The translations under genes were made by a program, and so were the position numbers. From Anaerolineales bacterium (GTDB lineage: Bacteria; Chloroflexota; Anaerolineae; Anaerolineales; DRMV01), in assembly GCA_027023425.1 (NCBI GenBank), contig JALVVL010000021.1, positions 1 to 34,236 of the forward strand: a DNA stretch of 34,236 nt, in the 5' to 3' direction. A model generated the notes under the pieces. It saw nothing but the letters and a program-made list of their open reading frames with translations, was not told where the DNA came from and did not search any database. Below are positions 7,457 through 15,072 of the stretch, piece after piece. The first letter of the stretch is position 1; each line of letters begins with the position of its first letter.

Positions 7457-7485
7457 ATTATACCGCGCTTTGCGAGAAATGTACA
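7457..7485 (-). promoter_or_regulatory. Promoter of the AAA+ ATPase gene
   Basis: On the minus strand TGTACA (7485-7480), a 17-base spacer and a perfect TATAAT (7462-7457). Transcription would begin about 10-12 bases before the ATG at 7439. Confidence 0.6.
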
Positions 7486-7552
7486 TACCGCGGCTAAAAC
7501 TCGCAATTTTTAACAAAACCGCCGCCTTTTGGCTGCCGTTTGGTCAAAAAAC

Positions 7553-7581
7553 TTGCTTTTTTGCGTTTGTGATGATATTAT
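7553..7581 (+). promoter_or_regulatory. Promoter of parA
   Basis: TTGCTT (7553-7558), 17-base spacer, TATTAT (7576-7581) with TG one base upstream (extended -10). It points away from the ATPase promoter, so the 7446-7623 gap is a divergent control region. Confidence 0.5.
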
Positions 7582-7623
7582 CTCGTGCAGTAACGGCTTG
7601 CTTGTTTTCGGGAGGATACCGGC

Positions 7624-8445
7624 ATGATTCTGGCGGTTTCAGCATTGAAAGGCGGCCCCGGCAAAACAACTTTTGCCGTAAACATTGCCGCTGGCTTGGC
7701 GATCAAATTGAGCGGTCGGACGCCGCGGCCGCGCATTCTCTTGGTTGACCTTGACCCGCAGGCGCACGCCGCTTATTGGGCTTTGGGAAAATCGCGCGGC
7801 GACCCTCTCCCCATTCAGGGCGATGACCTTTCGGCTCACCTGCTGGGCAATGCTCAGGGCTCGCCTTTGGATGTTATCCATCCGGCGGCTTTTCCGCGCA
7901 CTGGCAACCTTGACGTTGCTTTGGTGCGTCCCCACGGCATGGCGCAGGCAGAGCGCGTGCTCACCGCCGACCTTACGGACGGCATTTTTGCGCTTGAGGA
8001 GTATCTGGAATCCATCCGTAATGCTTATGCCGCCATTGTTGTGGATACTCCCCCATCGGCCGGGGCAATGACTTTGAACGCTTTGGTCGCAGCCGATTGG
8101 GTGCTAATCCCCATGGAGTTGACCAAAATGGGCGTTGACGGCTTGCGAGAAACGCTGGCCGTTGTTGAAAAAGTGCGGCGACGCTACAACCCCGATTTGC
8201 GCATTGTGGGCATTGCCCCAAACAGGTGCGATTTCCGCCGCACCGAGACCAACGACATTTACCGCTTTATGCGCCAGCAGTACAAGGACTTGGTGCTCTT
8301 GCCGGTTTCGGAGCGGGCGCAAATAGCCTACGCCGCCTCCATGCGCCGTGATATTTTCTCGCAACTTGGCCGCACGCAAGACCAAGCGGTTATAGAGATG
8401 GGGCGTTTGGTGGACGCCGTCGCCCGCCGCATGGGCTTGCGCTGA
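7624..8445 (+). CDS. parA: ParA/Soj-type partition ATPase
   Basis: 273 residues. The deviant Walker A of the ParA/MinD family, KGGPGKTT (9-16), starts almost at the N-terminus. The A-prime motif is VDLDPQ (41-46) and Walker B is IVVDTPP (138-144). There is no N-terminal helix-turn-helix, so this is the short Soj-like form and probably does not repress its own promoter as P1-type ParA does. ParA proteins position plasmids or chromosome origins by ATP-dependent binding to nucleoid DNA, stimulated by ParB. GGGAGG lies 8 bases before ATG 7624. ParB follows after a 488-base gap, and a candidate parS palindrome begins 6 bases after the stop. Confidence 0.93.
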   Translation: MILAVSALKGGPGKTTFAVNIAAGLAIKLSGRTPRPRILLVDLDPQAHAAYWALGKSRGDPLPIQGDDLSAHLLGNAQGSPLDVIHPAAFPRTGNLDVALVRPHGMAQAERVLTADLTDGIFALEEYLESIRNAYAAIVVDTPPSAGAMTLNALVAADWVLIPMELTKMGVDGLRETLAVVEKVRRRYNPDLRIVGIAPNRCDFRRTETNDIYRFMRQQYKDLVLLPVSERAQIAYAASMRRDIFSQLGRTQDQAVIEMGRLVDAVARRMGLR

Positions 8446-8450
8446 GCCTT

Positions 8451-8468
8451 GCGGAACAATTGTTCCGC
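8451..8468. promoter_or_regulatory. Candidate parS-like palindrome, copy 2
   Basis: GCGGAACAATTGTTCCGC, identical over all 18 bp to the copy at 6133-6150. It starts 6 bases after the parA stop. Confidence 0.65.
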
Positions 8469-8477
8469 TTAGATAGT

Positions 8478-8915
8478 TGAAACCGCAGATTCCGCAGAAA
8501 AATCTGCGCTAATCTGTGGTTTTTATCCACCGATTTGAGGAAGAAAACCACAGAGAACCCAGAAATTTAAGAGGGCACAGAAAAAATCTGTGCTAATCTG
8601 TGGAATCTGTGGATTTTATCCCTGGCGGCCTTGGCATTCTTATCCACCGATTGGCACAGATTTACACCGATTGGAGAAAAAACCACAGAGGACACAGAAA
8701 CACCACAGAAAACACAGAAATTTTTTCTTTGCGTCTCTGCGTTCCTCTGCGTCTCTGCGTTACCCTTGGCGTCCTTTGTGTGCTTGGCGGCCTTGGCGTT
8801 CTTATCCACCGATTGAGGAAGAAAACCACAGAGGGCACAGAAATTTACAGAGAACACAGAAAAAATCTGCGCTAATCTGTGTAATCTGTGTAATCTGTGG
8901 TTTGTTTCATCCACC
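8478..8915. repeat. Modular intergenic repeat block between parA and parB
   Basis: About 440 bp of mixed words: CACAGATT and its complement, CCACCGATTG, GGCGTCCTTTGTG and CTCTGCGTTCC. It contains TTATCCACC at 8523, 8640 and 8802, one base off the DnaA-box consensus TTATCCACA. Open frames here are by-products of the repeat words. The block separates parA from parB. Confidence 0.8.
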
Positions 8916-8933
8916 GACTTTTCCGGAGGTTCT

Positions 8934-10076
8934 ATGGGGCGCAGACGCAAGCCAAAATGGTCGGCTGAGGACTTTCAGCCCACAGCCGACACCCAATACG
9001 ATGAACTTTTGGGCGATGTTTCCACCGCGCAAACTCGGCAGGCGCGCAAACGGGTTGTCCGCGTGCCGGTCGGCCAGATTTTGCCCGACCCATACCAGCC
9101 GCGCCCTCTCTTGCCGCCTTCCATCAAGGCCGATTTTTTTGCCGGCGAGATAGATTGCTTTGAAGCGGCCAAGCGCTGGCTTCAACTTGCCGAGGAGGAT
9201 CTGGCCGAATCTGAACGCGTGCATTCTTTGCTCCACATGGGGGCTTCTTTTGACGAGCATGGGCAGATCAAGCCCGTGACCGGCTATTGGGATTTGGAAA
9301 GTCGCCATTTTATTTTAGAAACCGGCGAGCGGCGTTTTTGGGCCGCTGTTTTACAGGCCGTGCAGAGCGGTTCTTCGGAAGAGCCGGTTTTGGAAGCGTT
9401 GGTGGTGGAAAAGCCGTCGCGCACCCGGCAAGTGCTGGAAAACATAACCGCCGAGCCGCCCTCCGCTGTGATGCGCGCCCGCGAAATCGCCGCTTTGATT
9501 TTAGAGCAAATGGGCCTCTCTCCGGAGCCCGGCGAGGACGACTTTGCCTATTACCGCCGCGCGGCGCAGATAAAGCGTTTGCCCTCGGAGGTGGTGCGCT
9601 ACGTGCAGAGCGTGCTCGGCATGAGCCGCCGGTATGTGCGCTACTACTTGCAGATTTTGCTGTTGCCGGATGACTCGCTGTTGCTGGCAGACCGGTATCG
9701 CCTTTCGGAAGGGGCGCTGCGTCGGGTCTTGCAACTTTCGCCGGAGCAGTGGGCCGCGGCAATTCAAGAACTTGTGCTTGCGACCTCGGCAGTGGGCAAC
9801 GCCGAAGGTTTTTCCCCTCAAACCGCTGAAGAGGAGGAAGCCGAGCCCGAGCGTCGTCCCCCGCGGGTGCGGCGCACGCAACTTGACCCGCGCGTGTCAA
9901 TTGCGCGGCGCTTACGCACCCCTGTGCGCACCCTGCTTCGTTTGGATGAAGAAGATGTGCCGCGCGTGGCGCACCACTTTGCCGCAGAATTGGGCGATGC
10001 AGAAACGGTGCGCCGCGCCGCCAAAACCTTGGCCGCTTTGGCGCGTTATCTGGAAGACTTGTCGGATGAGGCCTGA
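8934..10076 (+). CDS. parB: ParB/Spo0J-like partition protein
   Basis: 380 residues. The N-terminal ParB box is ILPDPYQPR (49-57). The CTP-binding box is ETGERRFWAA (129-138), followed by ENITAEPPSAVMRAREIAALI (169-189), equivalent to the ParB ENLQR region. A helix-turn-helix occupies about 218-245 (SEVVRYVQSVLGMSRRYVRYYLQILLLP). About 50 residues lie between the first two boxes, more than in Spo0J, and the C-terminal third is unlike known ParB dimer domains that I recognise. GGAGG lies 4 bases before ATG 8934. It pairs with the ParA upstream. A candidate parS copy starts 9 bases after its stop, and a terminator follows. Confidence 0.88.
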   Translation: MGRRRKPKWSAEDFQPTADTQYDELLGDVSTAQTRQARKRVVRVPVGQILPDPYQPRPLLPPSIKADFFAGEIDCFEAAKRWLQLAEEDLAESERVHSLLHMGASFDEHGQIKPVTGYWDLESRHFILETGERRFWAAVLQAVQSGSSEEPVLEALVVEKPSRTRQVLENITAEPPSAVMRAREIAALILEQMGLSPEPGEDDFAYYRRAAQIKRLPSEVVRYVQSVLGMSRRYVRYYLQILLLPDDSLLLADRYRLSEGALRRVLQLSPEQWAAAIQELVLATSAVGNAEGFSPQTAEEEEAEPERRPPRVRRTQLDPRVSIARRLRTPVRTLLRLDEEDVPRVAHHFAAELGDAETVRRAAKTLAALARYLEDLSDEA

Positions 10077-10085
10077 CTTGCCTTT

Positions 10086-10103
10086 GCGGAACAATTGTTC
10101 CGT
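10086..10103. promoter_or_regulatory. Candidate parS-like palindrome, copy 3
   Basis: GCGGAACAATTGTTCCGT: the inner 16 bp (10087-10102) match the other two copies exactly and only the last base differs. It lies between the parB stop and its terminator. Confidence 0.65.
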
Positions 10104-10106
10104 TTC

Positions 10107-10129
10107 GCCGCCGTAAAGGCGGCTTTTTT
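10107..10129 (+). terminator. Intrinsic terminator of parB
   Basis: GCCGCC, loop GTAAA, GGCGGC, then six T. A compact, classic terminator 30 bases after the parB stop. Confidence 0.9.
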
Positions 10130-10130
10130 G

Positions 10131-10582
10131 TTGCGGCAGTTTTGGATGAAGCCAAAACTCGCTGGCCGTTACTTGCAAATTTCGCCTGCAAAGGGGATGC
10201 TTACATTGCGAGTAAGTTGGTGGGGGGTATTTGTGGAGGGAATGAGTGCATTTTTGGTGAGCACTCCCTCGGAGAAACGGGAACAAACCAAGTCCATCCG
10301 AGGGAAATTTTTGGCGCCAAGGACGCCAACTTCGTATAGCCATTGCGGGGCATTCGTTGAACTCAAGGGGGATAGAAGCATCTCCGAAGGAAATTTTTGG
10401 CCATCGCGGCTCTTCCCCTTGCACTTTCAGGAGTGGCCCCCTACCCTTGAAAACGCTGTTTTTGGAGCATCTTGCCTCAGCGCCGCTTTGGGCGCGGCAC
10501 AGGGAAATCACAGAAAACACAGAAGGTCGCGGGGTAGGGGCAAGGCAGCGCCTTGCCCTGTTTTGCGGGCGAACGCCCATCA
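10131..10582. other. Non-coding stretch right of the parAB island
   Basis: No convincing gene. It holds two copies of the iteron-like motif (10299-10316, 10385-10402) and an imperfect hairpin near 10236-10270 (GAGGGA...TCCCTC). The open frames lack ribosome binding sites and recognisable domains. It leads into the palindromic repeats at 10583-10853. Confidence 0.5.
10299..10402 (+). repeat. Two right-hand copies of the iteron-like motif
   Basis: CGAGGGAAATTTTTGGCG at 10299-10316 is identical to the copy at 4891-4908; CGAAGGAAATTTTTGGCC lies at 10385-10402. Together with the array at 4757-4908 they bracket the rep-like, ATPase, parA and parB genes. Confidence 0.6.
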
Positions 10583-10676
10583 CGTGTCATTGCGAGCCGC
10601 GAAGCGGCGAAGCAGTCCCCTTCACAACTGTGGGAGACTGCTTCGGCGGCTACGCCGCCTCGCAGTGACATCACGG
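10583..10676. repeat. Palindromic REP/MITE-like repeat (GTCATTGCGAG family), copy 1
   Basis: A ~94-bp element with terminal inverted arms GTCATTGCGAG ... CTCGCAGTGAC and internal GCGGCGAAGCAGTCCCC / GACTGCTTCGGCGGC pairing. No coding capacity. Similar elements lie at 10761-10853 and 16029-16121. Confidence 0.75.
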
Positions 10677-10689
10677 CGTTGCTCTGGAA

Positions 10690-10757
10690 AGCGGCAAGTC
10701 GCCGCAGGGCGACTTCGCAAGCAGTAGGTGCAGTTTCAACTGCCGCCGAGGCGGCCG
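10690..10757. repeat. Nested-hairpin repeat (AAGTCGCC...GGCGACTT family), short copy
   Basis: AAGTCGCC/GGGCGACTT and GCAGTT-TC-AACTGC hairpins follow each other. This is the left part of the longer element at 20463-20600; the copy at 29173-29287 is a diverged relative. Confidence 0.7.
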
Positions 10758-10760
10758 TCA

Positions 10761-10853
10761 CGTGTCATTGCGAGCCGCCGAAGGCGGCGAAGCAATCCCC
10801 TTCACAACTGCGGGAAACCGCTTCGGCGGCCACGCCGCCGCGCAGCGACACAC
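10761..10853. repeat. Palindromic REP/MITE-like repeat (GTCATTGCGAG family), copy 2
   Basis: Same architecture as 10583-10676 with many base differences in the arms, many of them compensatory. It lies about 60 bp upstream of the promoter of the isomerase gene. Confidence 0.75.
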
Positions 10854-10910
10854 CAAAGCGCGCGCCGCGCGCTCATCGCCGCGGAAGTTTTCGCCAACCG
10901 CGCTTCGCAC

Positions 10911-10919
10911 TGGTACAAT
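10911..10919 (+). promoter_or_regulatory. Extended -10 promoter of the isomerase gene
   Basis: TGG-TACAAT matches the extended -10 form; the -35 region (TTCGCC around 10890) is poor. Transcription would start about 30 bases before ATG 10957. Confidence 0.45.
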
Positions 10920-10956
10920 AGGCGTCGGGCGAGATTTCCCTGCCAAGGAGGTTTTT

Positions 10957-12024
10957 ATGCACCTTGATGCCTTTGAGCGCTTTTCCGAAATAGACAAATC
11001 GGGCATGTTAGCCGAAATTGACGGCCTGCCCGCTCAGTTGCGAGCCGCGTGGGATTTGGCTTTTTCGCTTCCAATGCCCGATTTGGCAGGCGTTGACCGC
11101 GTCGTCATCGCCGGTATGGGCGGCTCGGCAATCGGCGCCGACTTGCTCGCCGCTTATGCGCGCGACACCCTTTCCTTCCCGCTGGTGGTTTGGCGCGATT
11201 ACGACTTGCCCGCATGGGCGCGCGGCTCCAACACTTTGGTGATTGCCTCTTCGCATTCCGGCAACACCGAAGAGACGCTGAGCGCCTTCACTGCGGGGCA
11301 TGAGCGCGGCTGCCGCCTGCTCGCCGTAACCCGCGGCGGGCGACTTGCCCAACTTGCGGATGAATACGGCGCGCCGACTTGGAAATTCGTGCACAACGGA
11401 CAGCCGCGCGCCGCGGTGGGCTATTCCTTTGGCATTTTGCTCGGCTTGTTTGTGCGTGCCGGTTGGCTTCCCGACCAAGCCGCCGCGCTGGAAGAAGCCG
11501 TTGCCGCGATGCGCTCGCAACAAACGAAAGTAGCCGCCCAAGTCCCCACTGCCGAAAACCCCGCCAAGCAATGGGCTTTGCGGATGGAGGGCAAGTGGGT
11601 GGCGGTGTTCGGCAGCGGCTTTTTAGAGCCGGTTGCCCGCCGCTGGAAGGGGCAAATCAGCGAAATTGCCAAAGCGTGGGCGCAGTTTGAGTTTTTGCCC
11701 GAAGCCGACCACAACACGCTTGCGGGTTTGCACAACCCCAAGCCGCTGTTTGAAAACGCGGTTATGGTTTTCCTGCGCGCCGACAAAGACCATCCCCGCC
11801 ATCAGTTGCGCGCCGTGCTCACTGCCGAAGCCTTCACCTCAGCCGGTCTCAACGCCTCGGTGGTAGATGCCCCCGCGGGCGGCGCTCTCGCCCAGCAGTG
11901 GGCTATGCTCCACCTCGGCGACTACATTTCCTTCTACCTTGCCATGCTCTACGAGACCGACCCCACCCCCGTCACTTCCATTGAGGGCTTCAAAGCCGCG
12001 CTCAAAGCGGCAAGCGGCGAGTGA
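10957..12024 (+). CDS. Bifunctional phosphoglucose/phosphomannose isomerase
   Basis: 355 residues, the usual length for the bifunctional PGI/PMI family (SIS fold). It would interconvert glucose-6-P, fructose-6-P and mannose-6-P in the cytosol, feeding glycolysis and sugar-nucleotide synthesis. SIS motifs are GMGGSAIGAD (53-62) and ASSHSGNTEET (97-107), which bind the sugar phosphate. The C-terminal half carries FLPEADHNTLAGLH, a conserved region in this family. AAGGAGG precedes ATG 10957; the upstream open frame runs through palindromic repeats and is not used. Repeat blocks flank it on both sides, so it is probably transcribed alone. Confidence 0.92.
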   Translation: MHLDAFERFSEIDKSGMLAEIDGLPAQLRAAWDLAFSLPMPDLAGVDRVVIAGMGGSAIGADLLAAYARDTLSFPLVVWRDYDLPAWARGSNTLVIASSHSGNTEETLSAFTAGHERGCRLLAVTRGGRLAQLADEYGAPTWKFVHNGQPRAAVGYSFGILLGLFVRAGWLPDQAAALEEAVAAMRSQQTKVAAQVPTAENPAKQWALRMEGKWVAVFGSGFLEPVARRWKGQISEIAKAWAQFEFLPEADHNTLAGLHNPKPLFENAVMVFLRADKDHPRHQLRAVLTAEAFTSAGLNASVVDAPAGGALAQQWAMLHLGDYISFYLAMLYETDPTPVTSIEGFKAALKAASGE

Positions 12025-12027
12025 GGC

Positions 12028-12289
12028 ACCGCAGATTTCGCAGAAAAACATCCACAGATTGGCACAGATTTACACCGATTGAATGGTTGAAACCGCAGAT
12101 TACGCAGATTCCGCAGAGAAAATCTGCATCAGTCTGTGTAGTCTGTGGTTTTCATCCACCGATTGACACAGATTTTCACCGATTTGATTTTTGAAACCGC
12201 AGATTTCGCAGATTCCACGGAAAAAATCTGCGTCAATCTGTGTAATCTGTGGTTTTCCATTGTGCTAATCTGTGTAATCTGCGGTTTAT
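12028..12289. repeat. Modular intergenic repeat block
   Basis: Repeated CGCAGATT, CACAGATT and AATCTGTG words with GATTGGCACAGATTTACACCGATTG fill the whole gap between the isomerase stop and the ribosome binding site of the M20 gene. Opposed words can form hairpins such as CGCAGA...TCTGCG. Confidence 0.8.
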
Positions 12290-12308
12290 TCCCCCAAAGG
12301 AGGCTACG

Positions 12309-13499
12309 ATGTCCACGATAGATTTCCGTTCCGAAGCCGAAAGTTTGTTTGAATACACCCGCGACCTGCGGCGCGACTTCCACCGCCACCCCGAACTTGG
12401 CTTTCAAGAGCACCGCTCCGCGGGCATAATCGCCAAAACCCTGCGCGAACTCGGCTATGACGTCACCGAGGGCGTTGCCAAAACCGGCGTTGTGGGCTTT
12501 ATGCGCGGCGGCGCGGGCGACGGCCCCACCGTGCTCATCCGCGCCGATATGGACGCTCTGCCCATCCAAGAAGAAACCGGTGCGGAATACGCCTCGGAAA
12601 ACCCCGGCGTGATGCACGCCTGCGGGCACGACGGGCACATGGCGATGGGGCTTACCGTCGCGCGGATGCTCGCCGCCCACCGCGAGGAATGGCGCGGCGC
12701 GGTCAAACTCGTCTTCCAGCCCGCTGAGGAGGGCTTGGGCGGCGCGGAAAGCATGGTCAAGGAGGGCGTACTCGTGGGCGTGGACTACGCTTTGGCTATG
12801 CACCTCTGGAACGAAAAGCCGCTTGGCTGGCTCGGCATCACCGACGGCCCCACTATGGCCTCGGCGGACATTTTCTCAATTGACCTCACCGGCCGCGGCG
12901 GACACGGCGCGGCTCCTCACCTCGCCACCGACCCTGTGCTCGCCGCCTCGCACGTCGTTACCGCCCTGCAAAGCGTGGTTTCGCGCAACGTTGACCCGTT
13001 GGAAGCCGCGGTGGTGAGCGTAACCATCTTCAAGGCGGGCACGGCTTTCAACATCATCCCCAAGCAAGCGCACCTTGAAGGCACAATTCGCACTTTTGAC
13101 CCCGAAGTTACGGCAGAGGTGCGGACGCGCGCCCGCCGCATTGCGCTTGAGGTGGCGCAGGCGTTTGGCTGTGTGAGCGATGTAAAAATTGAAAACATCT
13201 CGCCTGCGGTCATCAACGACCCCAAAGTCGCCGCGGTGGTGCGCTCGGCGGCGGCCGAACTCTTCCCCGAGGCGACTGTGGCGAGCAACCACCGCACGAT
13301 GGGCGCGGAGGATATGGCGCTGATGATGCGCGATATCCCCGGCTGCTATTTCTTCATCGGCTCTGCCAACCCGCAAAAGGGATTGGACGCCCCGCACCAC
13401 CACCCGAAGTTTGACTTTGATGAGCGCGCCCTGCCGATAGGGGCGGCGCTGATGGCGGCTTCGGCGGTGCGCTTGCTCAACGAAGGGGTTAGCGAATAG
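12309..13499 (+). CDS. M20D family amidohydrolase (hippurate/IAA-amino-acid hydrolase type)
   Basis: 396 residues. Predicted metal-dependent amidase/carboxypeptidase that releases amino acids from N-acyl amino acids or small peptides. Metal-ligand pattern of M20D enzymes: HACGHDGH with Cys105 and His107, PAEEG with Glu140/Glu141, His165 in AMHLWN, and a C-terminal His-rich HHHPKFDFDE. The dimerisation lid domain lies between roughly residues 185 and 295 (GRGGHGAAPHLATDP onward). AAAGGAGG lies 6 bases before ATG 12309. The M23 lipoprotein gene starts 9 bases after its stop, so they may be co-transcribed. Natural substrate is unknown. Confidence 0.93.
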   Translation: MSTIDFRSEAESLFEYTRDLRRDFHRHPELGFQEHRSAGIIAKTLRELGYDVTEGVAKTGVVGFMRGGAGDGPTVLIRADMDALPIQEETGAEYASENPGVMHACGHDGHMAMGLTVARMLAAHREEWRGAVKLVFQPAEEGLGGAESMVKEGVLVGVDYALAMHLWNEKPLGWLGITDGPTMASADIFSIDLTGRGGHGAAPHLATDPVLAASHVVTALQSVVSRNVDPLEAAVVSVTIFKAGTAFNIIPKQAHLEGTIRTFDPEVTAEVRTRARRIALEVAQAFGCVSDVKIENISPAVINDPKVAAVVRSAAAELFPEATVASNHRTMGAEDMALMMRDIPGCYFFIGSANPQKGLDAPHHHPKFDFDERALPIGAALMAASAVRLLNEGVSE

Positions 13500-13508
13500 G
13501 CGGTTGCC

Positions 13509-14630
13509 GTGTCGGCGCGGGCTAAGATTCTGCTCGGTGCATTCATTTTCGGCGGACTGGCGCTCTTGGCGGCTTGCGGGAGCGCGCCACGACGTGCGGT
13601 CACGCCGGCGCGCGCGGCGGCTTCCCCTTCGCCCACTGCCAGCCCTTCCCCAACTGCGCCCGCGCCGACCCCCTCGCCGCTTTCGCCGCCCACTGCCGCG
13701 CTCCCGACCGCCACGCCACACGCTTTACCCTCGCCGCAGGCTTCGCCGTTCGCCCCTGTTTTCCCCACGCCCGGGCCTACGCCACTGCCGCCGTGGCGAC
13801 CGCCCATGTACCCCGTGCCGTGGGCGCCCACGCCGCACGACCATTTTCTGCTCGCGCGCCCCATCCCCGCCTTTTACGGCGCGCTTGCCGTGACCGACTA
13901 CCGCTTCGGCGGGCTTTTCTTCAAAAGCGGCGAAGTCCACACCGGCATTGACATCCCCGGCAAGCCCGGCACGCCCGTGCTCGCCGCGGGCGATGGGCAG
14001 GTGATTTGGGCAAACTATGGCTTTGCTTTCGGACGCCCCGGCAGGCACGGACCTTACGGCAAGGCGGTGGTCATCCGCCACACTTTTGGCTGGCACGGCT
14101 ACACAATCTACACGCTTTACGCCCACCTCAGCGAAATCGCCGTCAAGCCCGGCTGGTGGGTGAAATCCGGCGACCCAATCGGGCGGATGGGGAACACCGG
14201 ACACGTGACCGGTCCTCACCTGCACTTTGAAGTGCGCTTGGGCAAGCCGACCGCCAATTCTTCGGAAAGTGTCGTGTCAATGAGGTTGGTCAATCCCGAA
14301 CTTTGGCTTGTGCCGCCAATAGGATGGGGCGTGATTGCAGGGCGGGTGCTTGACGATTGGGGAAGGCCGGTTTCGCACGCTACGGTTTTCATTTCATCGT
14401 TGGAGGACGAGAATTTTCGCTGGCGCACCTACACCTATGCCAACAGCCCGCTCATCCACAGCGATGAGTACTACCGCGAAAACTACACCTTCAGCGACCT
14501 GCCCGCGGGCAAATACCGCCTGAGCGTGTACTACCAAGGCGCGTACTTCCGCACCGTGCTCACCGTGCGCGCCGGCGAGGTTACCACCTTCCGCTTTCAT
14601 GGCTGGAGCGGGTTTGCGAATGGGAAATGA
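13509..14630 (+). CDS. M23 (LytM-type) peptidase lipoprotein with C-terminal beta-sandwich-like domain
   Basis: 373 residues. The N-terminus has a signal peptide with lipobox LLAAC, lipidated Cys23, then a ~75-residue Pro/Thr/Ser/Ala linker that would hold the protein off the membrane. The M23 domain (~130-245) has HTGID (His144, Asp148), YAHLS (His206) and HLHFE (His239), the complete zinc-ligand and catalytic set for peptidoglycan endopeptidases. Residues ~280-370 (GVIAGRVLDDWGRPVSHATVFI onward) resemble a carboxypeptidase-regulatory-like fold. The start is GTG 13509, 9 bases after the upstream stop; its ribosome binding site is weak. It likely remodels or binds cell-wall-like material outside the membrane. 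Chloroflexota envelopes vary, so the true substrate is uncertain. Confidence 0.88.
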   Translation: MSARAKILLGAFIFGGLALLAACGSAPRRAVTPARAAASPSPTASPSPTAPAPTPSPLSPPTAALPTATPHALPSPQASPFAPVFPTPGPTPLPPWRPPMYPVPWAPTPHDHFLLARPIPAFYGALAVTDYRFGGLFFKSGEVHTGIDIPGKPGTPVLAAGDGQVIWANYGFAFGRPGRHGPYGKAVVIRHTFGWHGYTIYTLYAHLSEIAVKPGWWVKSGDPIGRMGNTGHVTGPHLHFEVRLGKPTANSSESVVSMRLVNPELWLVPPIGWGVIAGRVLDDWGRPVSHATVFISSLEDENFRWRTYTYANSPLIHSDEYYRENYTFSDLPAGKYRLSVYYQGAYFRTVLTVRAGEVTTFRFHGWSGFANGK

Positions 14631-14670
14631 GTGGCGAATTGCGATTTAGGATTTGCGATTCGCGGGGAGG

Positions 14671-15068
14671 GGAACCACAGATTACGCAGATTAGCGCAGA
14701 TTTTTCTGTGTTCTCTGTAAATTTCTGTGTTTTCTGTGTTTTTTCCTCAATCGGTGTAAATCTGTGTCAATCGGTGGATAAGAACCCCAAGGACGCCAAG
14801 GACACAAAGGACGCCAAGAAAACAGTTTTTCTGTGTTTTCTGTAAATTTCTGTGTCCTCTGTGGTTTTTTCTCCAATCGGTGTAAATCTGTGTCAATCGG
14901 TGGATAGGGACGCCAAGGACGCCAAGGGCACAAAGGACGCCAAGGGTAATGCAGAGACGCAGAGAAAGCAAAGGACGCAAAGAGAAAATTTCTGTGTTTT
15001 CTGTGGTGTTTCTGTGTCCTCTGTGGTTTTTTCTCCAATCGGTGTAAATCTGTGTCAATCGGTGGATG
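14671..15068. repeat. Modular intergenic repeat block
   Basis: About 400 bp of CACAGATTA, TTCTGTGTTTTCTGT, TCAATCGGTGTAAATCTGTG, GACGCCAAGGACACAAAGG and GCAGAGACGCAGAG words, with two nearly identical half-units. It ends in CAATCGGTGGAT only 4 bases before the start codon of the next gene, so the repeat forms that gene's leader. Confidence 0.85.
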
Positions 15069-15072
15069 AAAG

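Noticed and set aside
8590-9153. Open frames through repeat blocks encoding HRGHRNLQRTQK- and GVLGVPIHRL-like peptides (also near 14691-15188, 20153-20593, 21160-21636, 33178-33648)
   Set aside because: The peptides are direct translations of the modular repeat words in different frames, lack ribosome binding sites and domains, and recur wherever the words recur.
10142-10339. 65-codon frame after parB
   Set aside because: Begins beyond the parB terminator, has no ribosome binding site and spans an iteron-like copy and a hairpin.
14671-15068. CRISPR array
   Set aside because: Repeat words are short, vary in order and orientation and are not separated by unique equal-length spacers; no cas genes occur.
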